Part shown: positions 45,631-57,300 of the stretch, in pieces
Numbering within the stretch: the first letter of the stretch is position 1
How the letters are laid out: each line of letters begins with the position of its first letter
Source: Apostichopus japonicus
Taxonomy: Eukaryota; Echinodermata; Holothuroidea; Aspidochirotida; Stichopodidae
Direction: 5' to 3'
Length of the DNA: 64,000 nt
NCBI RefSeq assembly: GCF_037975245.1
Contig: NC_092571.1
Location: 12,407,917 to 12,471,916 of the forward strand
Translations under genes and position numbers: made by a program
The notes under the pieces: generated by a model
Told to the model about the DNA's origin: nothing
Database searches by the model: none
Seen by the model: the letters and a program-made list of their open reading frames with translations, nothing else

Positions 45631-46369
45631 GGCTGACTATAGTGTAGGCCTAGGCTATATTGTATTTCATCACTTACGAATATATGCCTATCTCATATAC
45701 CAAATTTACCTAACTTAGGCTATGTGTTTAGGCCGGTTTAGGCTCATTCCTAAGTTGGTAATTGATCGACAGCCTGAAGCGTCATAGCCTAACGCATACA
45801 GTATAGAAAATACAACGAAGTGCAGGTACTACTATGTTAGTATGTATGTGTAATATATTAGTACCTCACGCTGTACATATACAATATCTAAAGTGTACGA
45901 CAACGCGTGCGAACAAATCTTCAAGAGGATAGACGGTAATGCTTACCATGGCAAGAAAAACTTCAGTTACAAGTTCCATTCCCAGTTATGCATGCACCTG
46001 TGTATGAATGAATCAGACTTCAAGTCAATATTCTTCATGTGGACGTATCGTTTTGAAGTTTTGCTATGCTCCTACGCAATGCGACACGTTTACGAGTCAT
46101 GTATGTGCGCGCTTCCGTATGTACGATTGTTTAGTGGACGCGCATGAGACTGCTATACAAGGGAAACACAGAAGGCACGCTAACCAGTACCTATGCTAAA
46201 CAGCGCATCGGTATGTGCTAAATGGGTATTCGTACGTAGAAATCAAGGTAAGCGGCTAACGTGATTTTGGCTTTTTTGTTTCAAGCCTGGTGTTGCCTAT
46301 TGCACTTCTCATCTAAGAAAGTCTGCAGTTGACTTCACTTAAAGAGGAAGCTTGGATTGAAGTTACTCG

Positions 46370-46517
46370 TGGAGTGTTAGCTCAGTGGTTAACGCCGGTG
46401 CCTTTCAATCATAAGGTCCCCGGTTCGAGTCACTCCCAGATTAATGTATGTCGTCCAGTTACAGAGTTGTTGACAATTAACAATTCATAATCATGGACGT
46501 TAAATATGAATGTAAGA
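46370..46517 (+). mobile_element. tRNA-derived SINE head
   Basis: TTAGCTCAGTGGTTAACGC is a pol III A box and GGTTCGAGTCA a B box, 40 bp apart. GGAGTG and CACTCC could pair as an acceptor stem, but the D and T stems do not pair properly, so this is not a functional tRNA. Unrelated sequence follows without a CCA-like end, as in a SINE. Confidence 0.65.
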
Positions 46518-48295
46518 GACTGACTTCGGTCAGCTTGCGGATTTGATAAGCCAATGAGGCTTCTTCGCGAGTTCCTGCTTGCAGGAGGATCTGATATACA
46601 TATACATACATACTCACAGTTTATAATACGTGCATGTTCGATACAGAACAAAGGAACTATATTTATGCGTATCCCTACAAGGTTTTAACCACTGTACGCA
46701 TAACAAGCATACAGTGGCAGCTGAGAACAGTGGCGTAGCCATGGGAGGCTCGGGCTATTATAAGGTTAGTAAGACAAAGATCTACATCAGTGTGCTTTAC
46801 ACACTCACTACCTCCCAATTCCCACCCAGCGAGAAGGAATTAGCCCCCCACCCTCCCCCTTAATTGTAACGGCACGCACCGTACGCATTGATTGATTGAT
46901 TTATTGATTGAGGGATTAAATACCGTGGACTTCCGTTTTTAAGCGAACCCGCAGATGGAGGAAATTTACCAGATTTGAAGTTTTCCGCATTTCCTTTATT
47001 AAGTCCAAGGGGCAATATTTTTTTTTACATTGGGAATCGATCAATAAACAAAGTATAAACCAGTATATGGTAGGCCTACAAATGAATATAATATACGATG
47101 CATTACAATATATATGAATATAATGGCCGCCATTCTTTAATTTACAGGAACACACATGGCCTAAAAAACCGTTATATACCTTGTTTTACAAACCTACTTC
47201 ACACTTAAAAAAGGCGTTATTTACCCTAATCAGTAGGTGCTTGGAACAAATGAGCAAAAGTTTCGCTTAGCTACAGATTGACTCCTCGTGCACTATTACA
47301 CAATAAGTGATTGGTAATGTTGCAGTAAAATGTGCTTCATATTCACCATCAAATTCCATGCTACTAAAACATGGACCATTGTAATACCAAACCCATGCAA
47401 CGGTATAGGGGGCTTAAATTTCAATTTTGACTTTCTGCAAAATTTCGATTATAGGCTATTATTTTAAAGTGTGGATTATTTTTTTTTGAAATATAAATGT
47501 GTTGTTCCAAAATTTCATCTTTTTCTTCTGGAGATTCCAAATACCGATACATTTCATCTCAAAATTTCGACTTTATTTTCACCGCTACCTCGAAATTTGG
47601 ACCTTTAAATTTTCCAGTTTTATGTAGCCTATCGACTTTTCTTGAAATTCAAATTTTCCCTTCAAATTTTGACTTTTTAAGTTGAAGTTTTGGAAATGTT
47701 TTATCACGAAATTTCCACTTTTCCATTTGGTTTATCCATTAGAGTCTCTCTGCTACAAAATGAGTTTGTGTGTGTGTCGTGTCGTGGGTGTAAAGATTAT
47801 GTAACCTTCCCATTTTTTATAATCCCCCAATTTGTGAGTTCTCAGAAAAGGCCCTGTATCATATGTCTATTTAAATTTATCGCGTGGCTCTGCCAGCTCA
47901 GTGAGCAGTAACAGCAAGAGCGCCATCACTTTGTATACTTCAGCAACAAGTCACACACACGCACAAAAAAACGGTCACATGACTTGTTTTGACAAAAGTA
48001 AGTGTCTCTGATTTTTCTATAGTGCTTTCAACACAGTATTGTCAAATCAATAATTAAAAGATCTATTGACGTTTATTAATAAATGAGCCTTGGCTTATTC
48101 GCTGGCATGAGCAATTTCTACATGTATGGACAAGGCAAGTCAATCTGGATAAAGGTTTTTCGGAAATATCAAAAATAAAAGTTGGTGTGCCACAGGGAGG
48201 TATATGTTATACTAATTACTATATATATATACAGATGAAATCAAGTCAATGAATTTATTACGGTCATAATATATGCTGATGATACTGCATTGTCG
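46518..48295 (+). repeat. 1,778-bp tandem duplication, copy 1
   Basis: Every stretch compared is identical to 48306-50083, at a constant offset of 1,788. It starts at CTGACTTCGGTCAG, a stem with a TTCG loop, and ends in GCATTGTCG within a reverse transcriptase remnant. A 10-bp joint, CAATGGTGAT (48296-48305), separates the copies. Confidence 0.95.
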
Positions 48296-48305
48296 CAATG
48301 GTGAT

Positions 48306-50083
48306 GACTGACTTCGGTCAGCTTGCGGATTTGATAAGCCAATGAGGCTTCTTCGCGAGTTCCTGCTTGCAGGAGGATCTGATATACATATACATACATA
48401 CTCACAGTTTATAATACGTGCATGTTCGATACAGAACAAAGGAACTATATTTATGCGTATCCCTACAAGGTTTTAACCACTGTACGCATAACAAGCATAC
48501 AGTGGCAGCTGAGAACAGTGGCGTAGCCATGGGAGGCTCGGGCTATTATAAGGTTAGTAAGACAAAGATCTACATCAGTGTGCTTTACACACTCACTACC
48601 TCCCAATTCCCACCCAGCGAGAAGGAATTAGCCCCCCACCCTCCCCCTTAATTGTAACGGCACGCACCGTACGCATTGATTGATTGATTTATTGATTGAG
48701 GGATTAAATACCGTGGACTTCCGTTTTTAAGCGAACCCGCAGATGGAGGAAATTTACCAGATTTGAAGTTTTCCGCATTTCCTTTATTAAGTCCAAGGGG
48801 CAATATTTTTTTTTACATTGGGAATCGATCAATAAACAAAGTATAAACCAGTATATGGTAGGCCTACAAATGAATATAATATACGATGCATTACAATATA
48901 TATGAATATAATGGCCGCCATTCTTTAATTTACAGGAACACACATGGCCTAAAAAACCGTTATATACCTTGTTTTACAAACCTACTTCACACTTAAAAAA
49001 GGCGTTATTTACCCTAATCAGTAGGTGCTTGGAACAAATGAGCAAAAGTTTCGCTTAGCTACAGATTGACTCCTCGTGCACTATTACACAATAAGTGATT
49101 GGTAATGTTGCAGTAAAATGTGCTTCATATTCACCATCAAATTCCATGCTACTAAAACATGGACCATTGTAATACCAAACCCATGCAACGGTATAGGGGG
49201 CTTAAATTTCAATTTTGACTTTCTGCAAAATTTCGATTATAGGCTATTATTTTAAAGTGTGGATTATTTTTTTTTGAAATATAAATGTGTTGTTCCAAAA
49301 TTTCATCTTTTTCTTCTGGAGATTCCAAATACCGATACATTTCATCTCAAAATTTCGACTTTATTTTCACCGCTACCTCGAAATTTGGACCTTTAAATTT
49401 TCCAGTTTTATGTAGCCTATCGACTTTTCTTGAAATTCAAATTTTCCCTTCAAATTTTGACTTTTTAAGTTGAAGTTTTGGAAATGTTTTATCACGAAAT
49501 TTCCACTTTTCCATTTGGTTTATCCATTAGAGTCTCTCTGCTACAAAATGAGTTTGTGTGTGTGTCGTGTCGTGGGTGTAAAGATTATGTAACCTTCCCA
49601 TTTTTTATAATCCCCCAATTTGTGAGTTCTCAGAAAAGGCCCTGTATCATATGTCTATTTAAATTTATCGCGTGGCTCTGCCAGCTCAGTGAGCAGTAAC
49701 AGCAAGAGCGCCATCACTTTGTATACTTCAGCAACAAGTCACACACACGCACAAAAAAACGGTCACATGACTTGTTTTGACAAAAGTAAGTGTCTCTGAT
49801 TTTTCTATAGTGCTTTCAACACAGTATTGTCAAATCAATAATTAAAAGATCTATTGACGTTTATTAATAAATGAGCCTTGGCTTATTCGCTGGCATGAGC
49901 AATTTCTACATGTATGGACAAGGCAAGTCAATCTGGATAAAGGTTTTTCGGAAATATCAAAAATAAAAGTTGGTGTGCCACAGGGAGGTATATGTTATAC
50001 TAATTACTATATATATATACAGATGAAATCAAGTCAATGAATTTATTACGGTCATAATATATGCTGATGATACTGCATTGTCG
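48306..50083 (+). repeat. 1,778-bp tandem duplication, copy 2
   Basis: Second unit of the duplication. Only this copy continues into the rest of the LINE reverse transcriptase remnant (TGCAAATT onward); only copy 1 is continuous with the upstream tRNA-like SINE head. That is the pattern of a head-to-tail duplication rather than two independent insertions. Confidence 0.95.
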
Positions 50084-50815
50084 TGCAAATTAAAAAAAAA
50101 TACCAGCCTAGGATCAACTTATTATGAACAGGCAATGTTGTAGGTTCTACTTGCAATGAGAAGAATTTATTACTCAATCCAAAGATATCAAAGGAAATAT
50201 GTGTTGCTAACATGAATATCCAACACGATTGAAGGCCTGCTATCGTCAGAATTACAGAATGTCACTATATACAGGGGTCGATGTTGAACCCACTTCAAAA
50301 CCCAACTATTTAGGGTTATGTATAGATGACAGACAAACCCTTTCTTCTCACATATTATGAGCAAAGTCTATTACACTGTCTCTGGATTAGCATATTTTGT
50401 GTCAATTTTTAATAAGGATGCGAACGAAGCGTTTTGAAATCTTTCACTTTTTCTCCCGTATCTCATTTGTGCCAGTCTGATATCACTTTATTTTGCGAAA
50501 CGACAAGGATAGAAATGTTCTTCATTTAGATTACCAATATCTGAAGGAAACTCAAAGCCTCAGCTAGAGCTGAGTTTATGTAATTTTTTGAGAATGACCA
50601 CAAAACGGTATGATGATCAGAATCACTCCCTTGTGTATATATGCCTCCCCAAGGAGTCTTCACGTGCAAGCAAACCAAAATCTACGAAATCCTAATATTT
50701 TGACAAAGTACAGAGTACAGTTGTTTTATAATTCCTTTGTCTATAGAGCTGCAATGTTTATTCAATCGAAAAACTTAGATGACTTGTTACGGATTTCATA
50801 TAGTTTTCTATGAAC
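49855..50815 (+). mobile_element. Non-LTR retrotransposon (LINE) reverse transcriptase remnant
   Basis: Across frameshifts the sequence reads KIKVGVPQGG (RT motif GVPQGS), then VIIYADDTALSCK (catalytic YADD), then a decayed connection region and a C-terminal YRVQLFYNSFVYRAAMF segment ending at 50813. An upstream part of it, through the YADDTALS region, recurs in copy 1 of the duplication (48067-48295). Several stops make it inactive. The clade (CR1, RTE or Jockey) cannot be told from these pieces. Confidence 0.8.
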
Positions 50816-51014
50816 TATAACATTTTGTATTGGCCTAAACCCTAATAAATATCGTTTTAATATTATATTTTATTACTCCTTTTTATAAGTATTTTTATAT
50901 TTATACTGTAATGAATAAATTAAAATTGACTTAAGAAGGACGCAGCTTATGCAACCTAAACAAAATATCTGGACATTTTCATAGTAAAATCGGCTAAAGT
51001 GCTAATCACTTCTG

Positions 51015-51038
51015 CACGTGCCTGGTTGAATCACGTGA
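51015..51038 (+). promoter_or_regulatory. Paired CACGTG E-boxes upstream of MANBA (CLEAR-like)
   Basis: CACGTG at 51015-51020 and ATCACGTGAT at 51030-51039 lie 150-175 bp before the MANBA start codon. The CLEAR element that TFEB/TFE3 bind in lysosomal gene promoters is GTCACGTGAC (established). The core matches; use by this gene is inference. Confidence 0.5.
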
Positions 51039-51188
51039 TTTTGTTGCTGTTGTTGTTGTTGTTGAAACTATTTCGCACATTAGGTCTGAATTGCACTGTA
51101 GTATAACATAAGAGTCTACTCTAGTCCCAATCACTGTACCGTGGTCCCAAATCAATTCCAATTCCTTGACTTGAGTGTATTAACGAAG

Positions 51189-51330
51189 ATGTTGCAGTAT
51201 GTAATGATTTTGGTTTGCATCAACTTGCTCTGTGATGCTAAAACTTTCGGTGATAGCAAAAAGACACTCATTATCCCGTTAGATGCTGATTTTGGTTCAT
51301 TCCAATGGCGTGTTCATAATGCAAATCATA
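51189..51330 (+). CDS. MANBA: MANBA exon 1, signal peptide
   Basis: The ATG at 51189 was chosen because it begins a short hydrophobic leader ([16 protein letters not shown]), as expected for a lysosomal hydrolase; upstream frame-open sequence has only a GTG. It continues [20 protein letters not shown] and ends one base into a serine codon at donor GTAAGT. Confidence 0.87.
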
Positions 51331-54300
51331 GTAAGTGACCTAACATCTAGTACTATATACTACTACTGCTTAGGCCTAGGCCTAGTTTACTACTATTTAC
51401 TAATTCTAAGCCCATGCTATAGCCATATTATAAGATAGGTGTAGGCCTATAAGTCTCAGTAAGTTCTAACATAACATAATTTTAACCGTTATGAACATGA
51501 ATTAGGGAGGAATTAAATAGGGGAGCAGGTGTTGTTTCATCAGTTTTAACCACTACTAATTAGGCTAGTCAGATTCCAAAAGAAATATTAATTAATGTTA
51601 TTGTTAAGGAATGTTAACATAGGCTATGCTAATTTCTTCTTTTGGAGTTGAAAATTTGTTTGTGCCCTACCAATGTGCAAGACCCATAGCCAGAGTACAA
51701 ATTGTATCAGTTTATTTTGAATTATTGTACTTATTTATTATTAATATTTTGGGAGGGGGGGTGCTCACAAAGTTGGGTGGTGTCGGTCCTAGAGAGGAAG
51801 CCTGTTCTGAAGTCCCCTCTGACAAGCTCAGAATATGCTTCTATAGTAGGGCCCATGTGCAAGCACTGAATGTGGTCCTAGGCCCACTCGCCAGCTCTTA
51901 ATATGTTCATATGTTCTCCCACAACTTACAAGCATATATATGATCCTAGGCCCTAATGACCAATTAATGGCTCTCTCTAATTTTATAGGTTATGACTTGG
52001 AGGCAGCCGTCCCTGGTGGAGTTCATACAGCACTTATGCACAATGCCAACATTGGAGACCCTTACTACAGATTTAGGGATGTCGAGTACCGTTGGATAGC
52101 CTACGAAAATTGGACATATTATCGAAATTTTTCACGTAAGATTCAATTTGGGTAGACATGATTAATTAACATGATTAATTGACATGCTGTAAATGATGTA
52201 ATGATAGAGTTGATATCACTTCTTATGTTACAGAACTTTATAACTTTTTACATTTTTTAATGTATGTCAAAAGAAGAGCACCAAGGCAGGGTATTCATCA
52301 GCAGGCCCTGTGTTATAATGAAGCTTGTGGTTTACAATTCTAAAAATGTCAACTAACATTTTAGATCTTATTCAATTTTTTCAATAGTGGAGATTTGAGG
52401 AGGACACAAATTTATGTAATTTGTCAGCCTTCAGAAAAGGTCACCAGCAGAGCTCTGGTTGTTAGCTCTGTTTTTGTGCACAATTATAGATGAAATTTTA
52501 GACACATATAAAGCCCTGCTTTAGTTTGATAATAATAACAATTATGCAGGCACAAACAGCTAACTTGATTAAATTTCAGTCATTGCCGTCGGTCAATTCT
52601 ATGCCCTCCTAACGGCACTGTTCATGTCCATTTTAGAAATAAGAATGGAAATAAAGCTTACTGTAAAGTAAGATGTTTCAACTAATAGTTCAATAACATC
52701 ACATGGTGGTAAAGTGACAGCCCCTGACAATAACTTGTTAAAGCATGTTATCTTCAAAAGTGGGCAAGATTTTCCTTTAATTTTGTTCCCTTTTTCGTTT
52801 ATCATTGAACATTGTAAATATCTCCATCACTAAAGGTAAAGATGACGTTATAAAGTTATTTTTAGTGTATGTAGTACTTACCCAAGCTTTCTTTCGTTAT
52901 TAATGATATTCATCATTTTCCATACAAATTTACGATAGCTGCTATTAATTGAAGAGAAAAATATTTTTGCAAAAGTTATATTTGACAGATGACAATTGTA
53001 GGAGTCTGTGTCACTCCTTTGACTTTCGCATCGTTGAATTGTAAGAAATAATAAGCGAAGAAAGTGGTACAAGAAACATCTCCTCTGGACACCAGGGAAT
53101 AATTTAATGTTCAAATTTTGTGTAGCGAAGACTCTGAAGTATCTTATCTCATAAAATATACTTTGATTCCTGGATAAAAACTACTTTAATCTTTGGGCTT
53201 TGGGTAGAGCAATTTTGATCATTTTGCAGAATGTGATGTGTGACTGGATAAATTATTCCCCTGTCCTCTATTAGAGGTGTTTACTTGTCATAATGAAACC
53301 AGACTTGGGTTTTCTTTTCTTCTTTTCACCGATATTATCCTTTGCAGACACGTTTACGGACGGTAATCAATTGTGTTCGTAAAATATCAGGAAAATATGT
53401 ATGTTTAATGAATATTTTGGGAGTTTGACTTTTTATTACATCTGTCGGTAACAGTAGCTTCTCAAACTCTTTAATTTTTTTCCGTCAGTGACCGGCGAGG
53501 TTTTCACTAGAAACTCTGTCGTCCTGTCTGTTGCCGGACTAGACACGATAGCAAAGCTTTTCATCAACGGTGTTCACGTGGGTAGTTCTGATAACATGTT
53601 TCACACACACGAATGGGACATCAAGTCTCTGGCTAAGGTAAGCTATAATGCCTGAGAATTGCATATCGTTCAAATTATGGCTTTTTTTCTACGTTGGTGC
53701 TTTTGAAAGAAACTTCACCTAAGATCACAAACCGCAGATTTAGCCAGGACACTCTAAAGTATTGGTTGCCAGTTTCAATGTCCTGTTAAATGCCTAGAAT
53801 TCCGTCCCTCGATTTGCCCTTAATTACTAGTTGTGGCAATCGGCAAGTGCAGGTTGGAAAGGTATCAATTTTTGGTCGGTGCTAGTGGATGAGAGTGAGT
53901 ACTGGTTGATGCAGACTGTCTCTGAGTGACCAGTGTAGCTACTGTACAGAATATCACTTGCTCTGGCAACACTTTCATAGCATATCCACACAAATGTTTT
54001 AGACTAGTTTGCTCATACCATTCTGGACAGCAGTTTTTGTTATGAATTGGCAAGGCTTAGTTACCTAATCACAGTTTTCAGAGACAAATAACCCTTGTCT
54101 CATCGAGTAATTGTTTGTGTGGTATGTTGCTAGTTGCATGAATCAGTTTATAGAACATGAAGTATCAGGAATGAAATGCCAACCAGCTACGTTAAAAACA
54201 ATATACAGTAATAGTGCAATCTTCACAACTACTGCATGGAAAGGTATTTCAAGATTTGGTTAGCTGCACCAATCCACAAAAATTAGTAGATTAGTAGAAG

Positions 54301-57300
54301 AATATATATATTCCTTTCATCAACTCGAAAGTTGCATTTGTCTGAGTTCAGTTGTAACTTCTCTTTGACCAAGTCATGCAAAAATCACGGCCAAATTTAC
54401 CCAGATTTTGACCGAATTTTGTTGCCCTAGACCTCCAACAAAGTAAGTTTGGTCATAAAATGCAACTTTGCTGAATTTTGACTAAAATTTAGCTATGGAA
54501 TGAGTTTCAGGCAGATGTAGTGAAGAAGCCTATTTTGTTTATTTTTATTCATAAATGAAAGTGTGGTTCAGAACAAGTGAAAATTTATAAGGAACGTCTG
54601 TAAAAACAGGATCTATAAAAAATTGTTGAAAAGATTAAACTGTAACAATTGTAGCCTATTCCAGAATGTAACATGGACTCTTGAGAAAAAAAGAAAAACT
54701 TAGTTGGTCATTGCCTGACCATTTTAGCACTTTTAGCATATTTTACATTTGTTTTGAATTTGGCCATTAAACAAGTCAGTTGGCCTAATTTCAGGGAAAG
54801 TTTGGCCATGAAGTTGTTTTTCAACCTGGAGAGCCTGGTTTGAATTCCCTCATTCAACCTATAGTCAGCAGACTTGTATTTGACTCATTGGATGAATTGC
54901 AAAATATATTAAATATTTCATTGAATTCAGAGTAGTATTTGTGCGAAACTAATTTTGAGTGTAAATCCTTTATCGTTTGGTTTACGAACCTTTAAAGTAA
55001 GTTTATGACTCATTTTCATAGTTAATATTGTGGTGAAATTAATGACCAGATTGTGTTTTTGGGTCCCCTTATCTTTCCTTAAATCCTATTACTGGTTGAG
55101 TATGGTGCCTTTTAAAAGTAATTACAGGATACAGAGTATTTAGGTTTAATAAAGTCTGCACAATTTGTATTTTGATATAACACTGTGGTCATTACTTTTA
55201 TTCCTTAGCAACATAATTAATTATTAACCTGGGAGTTGTACAAGTGTGCCCCATTTTTTACAATCTCTGTATTTTTTATTTTAATGTCTCCTTCCTCTTC
55301 AACAGAAAGGCCTGAATAATATTTCTATCTCGTTCACTGCAGCACCGACGGTCGCTCTTGACCGGTTTAATAAATATCCGTACAACGTACCACCAGACTG
55401 CCCCCCTGCAGTCCAGAATGGTATCTGCCACATGAACTTCTTGAGGAAGGAACAGTGTTCATTCAGTTGGGACTGGGGGCCTGCATTTGCTCCACAGGGG
55501 GTTTGGTTAGTCTTGATTATAGTGTTTGCATATTCATGAAGTTTGAATTTATACACATACAGTTGGGTTATTTTTCCTTAATGTTGATACCACGCTATAC
55601 TCTCCTCTCATATCATGTTTCAAAGCACACATACTGACAGTACAAACAGTTTTCTAGTCCTGATAGTACCATGGTGTTCGTACTGTTAATACTGTCAGTA
55701 CGAGTGCTTTGAATGTGGACATGAAAGTGCAGTATAGAAACAATTGTCCCAACTGGGTGTTTATGCAAATACATGCATATTTGATTAAACGTCTTTTCTC
55801 TCACATATTTTCCAGAAATTAAATGTTACACTGTAATGTAAAAGAATGCACTCACTTCTTGGCAATCAATTGGGTCTTCATAATTTTAAGTATTCAACCT
55901 ATGGAAGAAACTTGGTAATATTGAATAAGAGTTTTTGATGTTACTGAATATTCACTGAAGACCTCTCTGAAGTTTGAAGTTTATTCAAGTTTATTAAAAT
56001 CCAATATACATACATGAAAGTACAAATTTATAAATAGGATATGGAAAACAGTTAAGGAGTTGTAAAGATTAAAATAGCATGAAATATGTACAAAATATGA
56101 CAAGAAAATATGCCAGAAATGTGTACAAATAATAAATCAAAAGTTAATAAGAGAATTGAAGTAAGTTTTGTGGAACAACGTCCCTGAATAAATATGGCAG
56201 CCCTATAAATGAAAGAATTTTGAAAAGGTACAGTTCAAAATTTTGGCATGATTGTCCTGTTTCTCAAATTATAACTAGTCTGTTGAAGAAAGTGACTTTA
56301 CCTCGTTATAGAGTGGGTGTTTCTCGTCTCTATGAATTTTATTAGAAAGCCTTTTGAAATCTTTTGTAACAATCTCTTTTTTTACTTCCAGGAAAAACTT
56401 GAGCGTACAGGCATTTGATGCAGCAGTCATTACAGACGTCTTGGCCATACCATTGCCTAATGGGGGTGAGTGAAATTATATGTCTCTTTAATACACACAT
56501 ATTTGAAGGCTGTAGGGACAGAAGGAGGGTCTCCTAGGCCTATCATTTGTGTAGATAACACAGACAAATAGCCATACATCAAATGAAAACAATTAATCCT
56601 GTTGTTTTGTCTCTAAAGCAATTCGACCAAAATGTTATCTTTGCTGGAAATGTAGGATTGAAAAGTGCAAATAGTTACACAATATTATAACTTTAGCTTG
56701 CAAACAGTTTCAGCGTCTCTGTATAGGCAGAGCAAGTGCCCATAAAAGGCAACGGACTGGCAATTTTAATAATTGCAGGTTCGAGTCCCGGCCAGATTGT
56801 TCTGTTGTGTCCTGTGGCATGGCATCTAATCTATAACGCTTCTCATAATGCAGGTGAATAAATGGAAACTTGCGGATGACTTTTAAAATATAAATGCGTG
56901 CTTGGGTTTGTGGCTTAAGTCCTGCAGGGGATATATTGATGTGGCGCACTGAAGTGCGCCAAAGAGCAACTGTCTTTAATTGTGCACACTTGGGTGTGTG
57001 GTGTGTGACCAGTTACCATGGACCAGGGCTTAAAACATTGTAAAGTCATTTGATGTCTTGGCCTTGGTCTCCTTCGAGACTGTAATACCTTGAACTATGC
57101 CTTTAACTTTAAATGACAAGTTTGTATTTATCAATTAAAAGAATAGTCCAGTTTAAAATGTCTTTTTGATATTGTAAAGAGGAACATAATCTAAGCATTC
57201 TGGTAAAATTTGCATTCAATTCCTATGTACCGTTTTTGAGATATTGACAGTTAAAGATGCCATCTTTCGTACCAAAATGAATGCAAACTTCACTAGAATG

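Larger units (their letters stand above)
41551..51188. other. Intergenic interval between the divergently transcribed SAMD11-like gene and MANBA
   Basis: From left: candidate SAMD11-like promoter; unexplained 42470-42590 segment open in one frame on each strand (minus reads PADCNEFHQCLKAILEDLHV); two hAT-like elements; the 24-bp palindrome; SINE head; the tandem duplication; LINE remnant; MANBA promoter. No further gene recognised. Confidence 0.65.

Noticed and set aside
46371-46440. Functional tRNA gene
   Set aside because: A and B boxes are present, but D-arm and T-arm pairing fails and the anticodon loop has the wrong size; a SINE head fits better.
46430-49699. Four pairs of identical short frames suggesting a duplicated gene family
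   Set aside because: They are identical because the whole 1,778-bp segment is tandemly duplicated; none has domain, codon bias or splice support.
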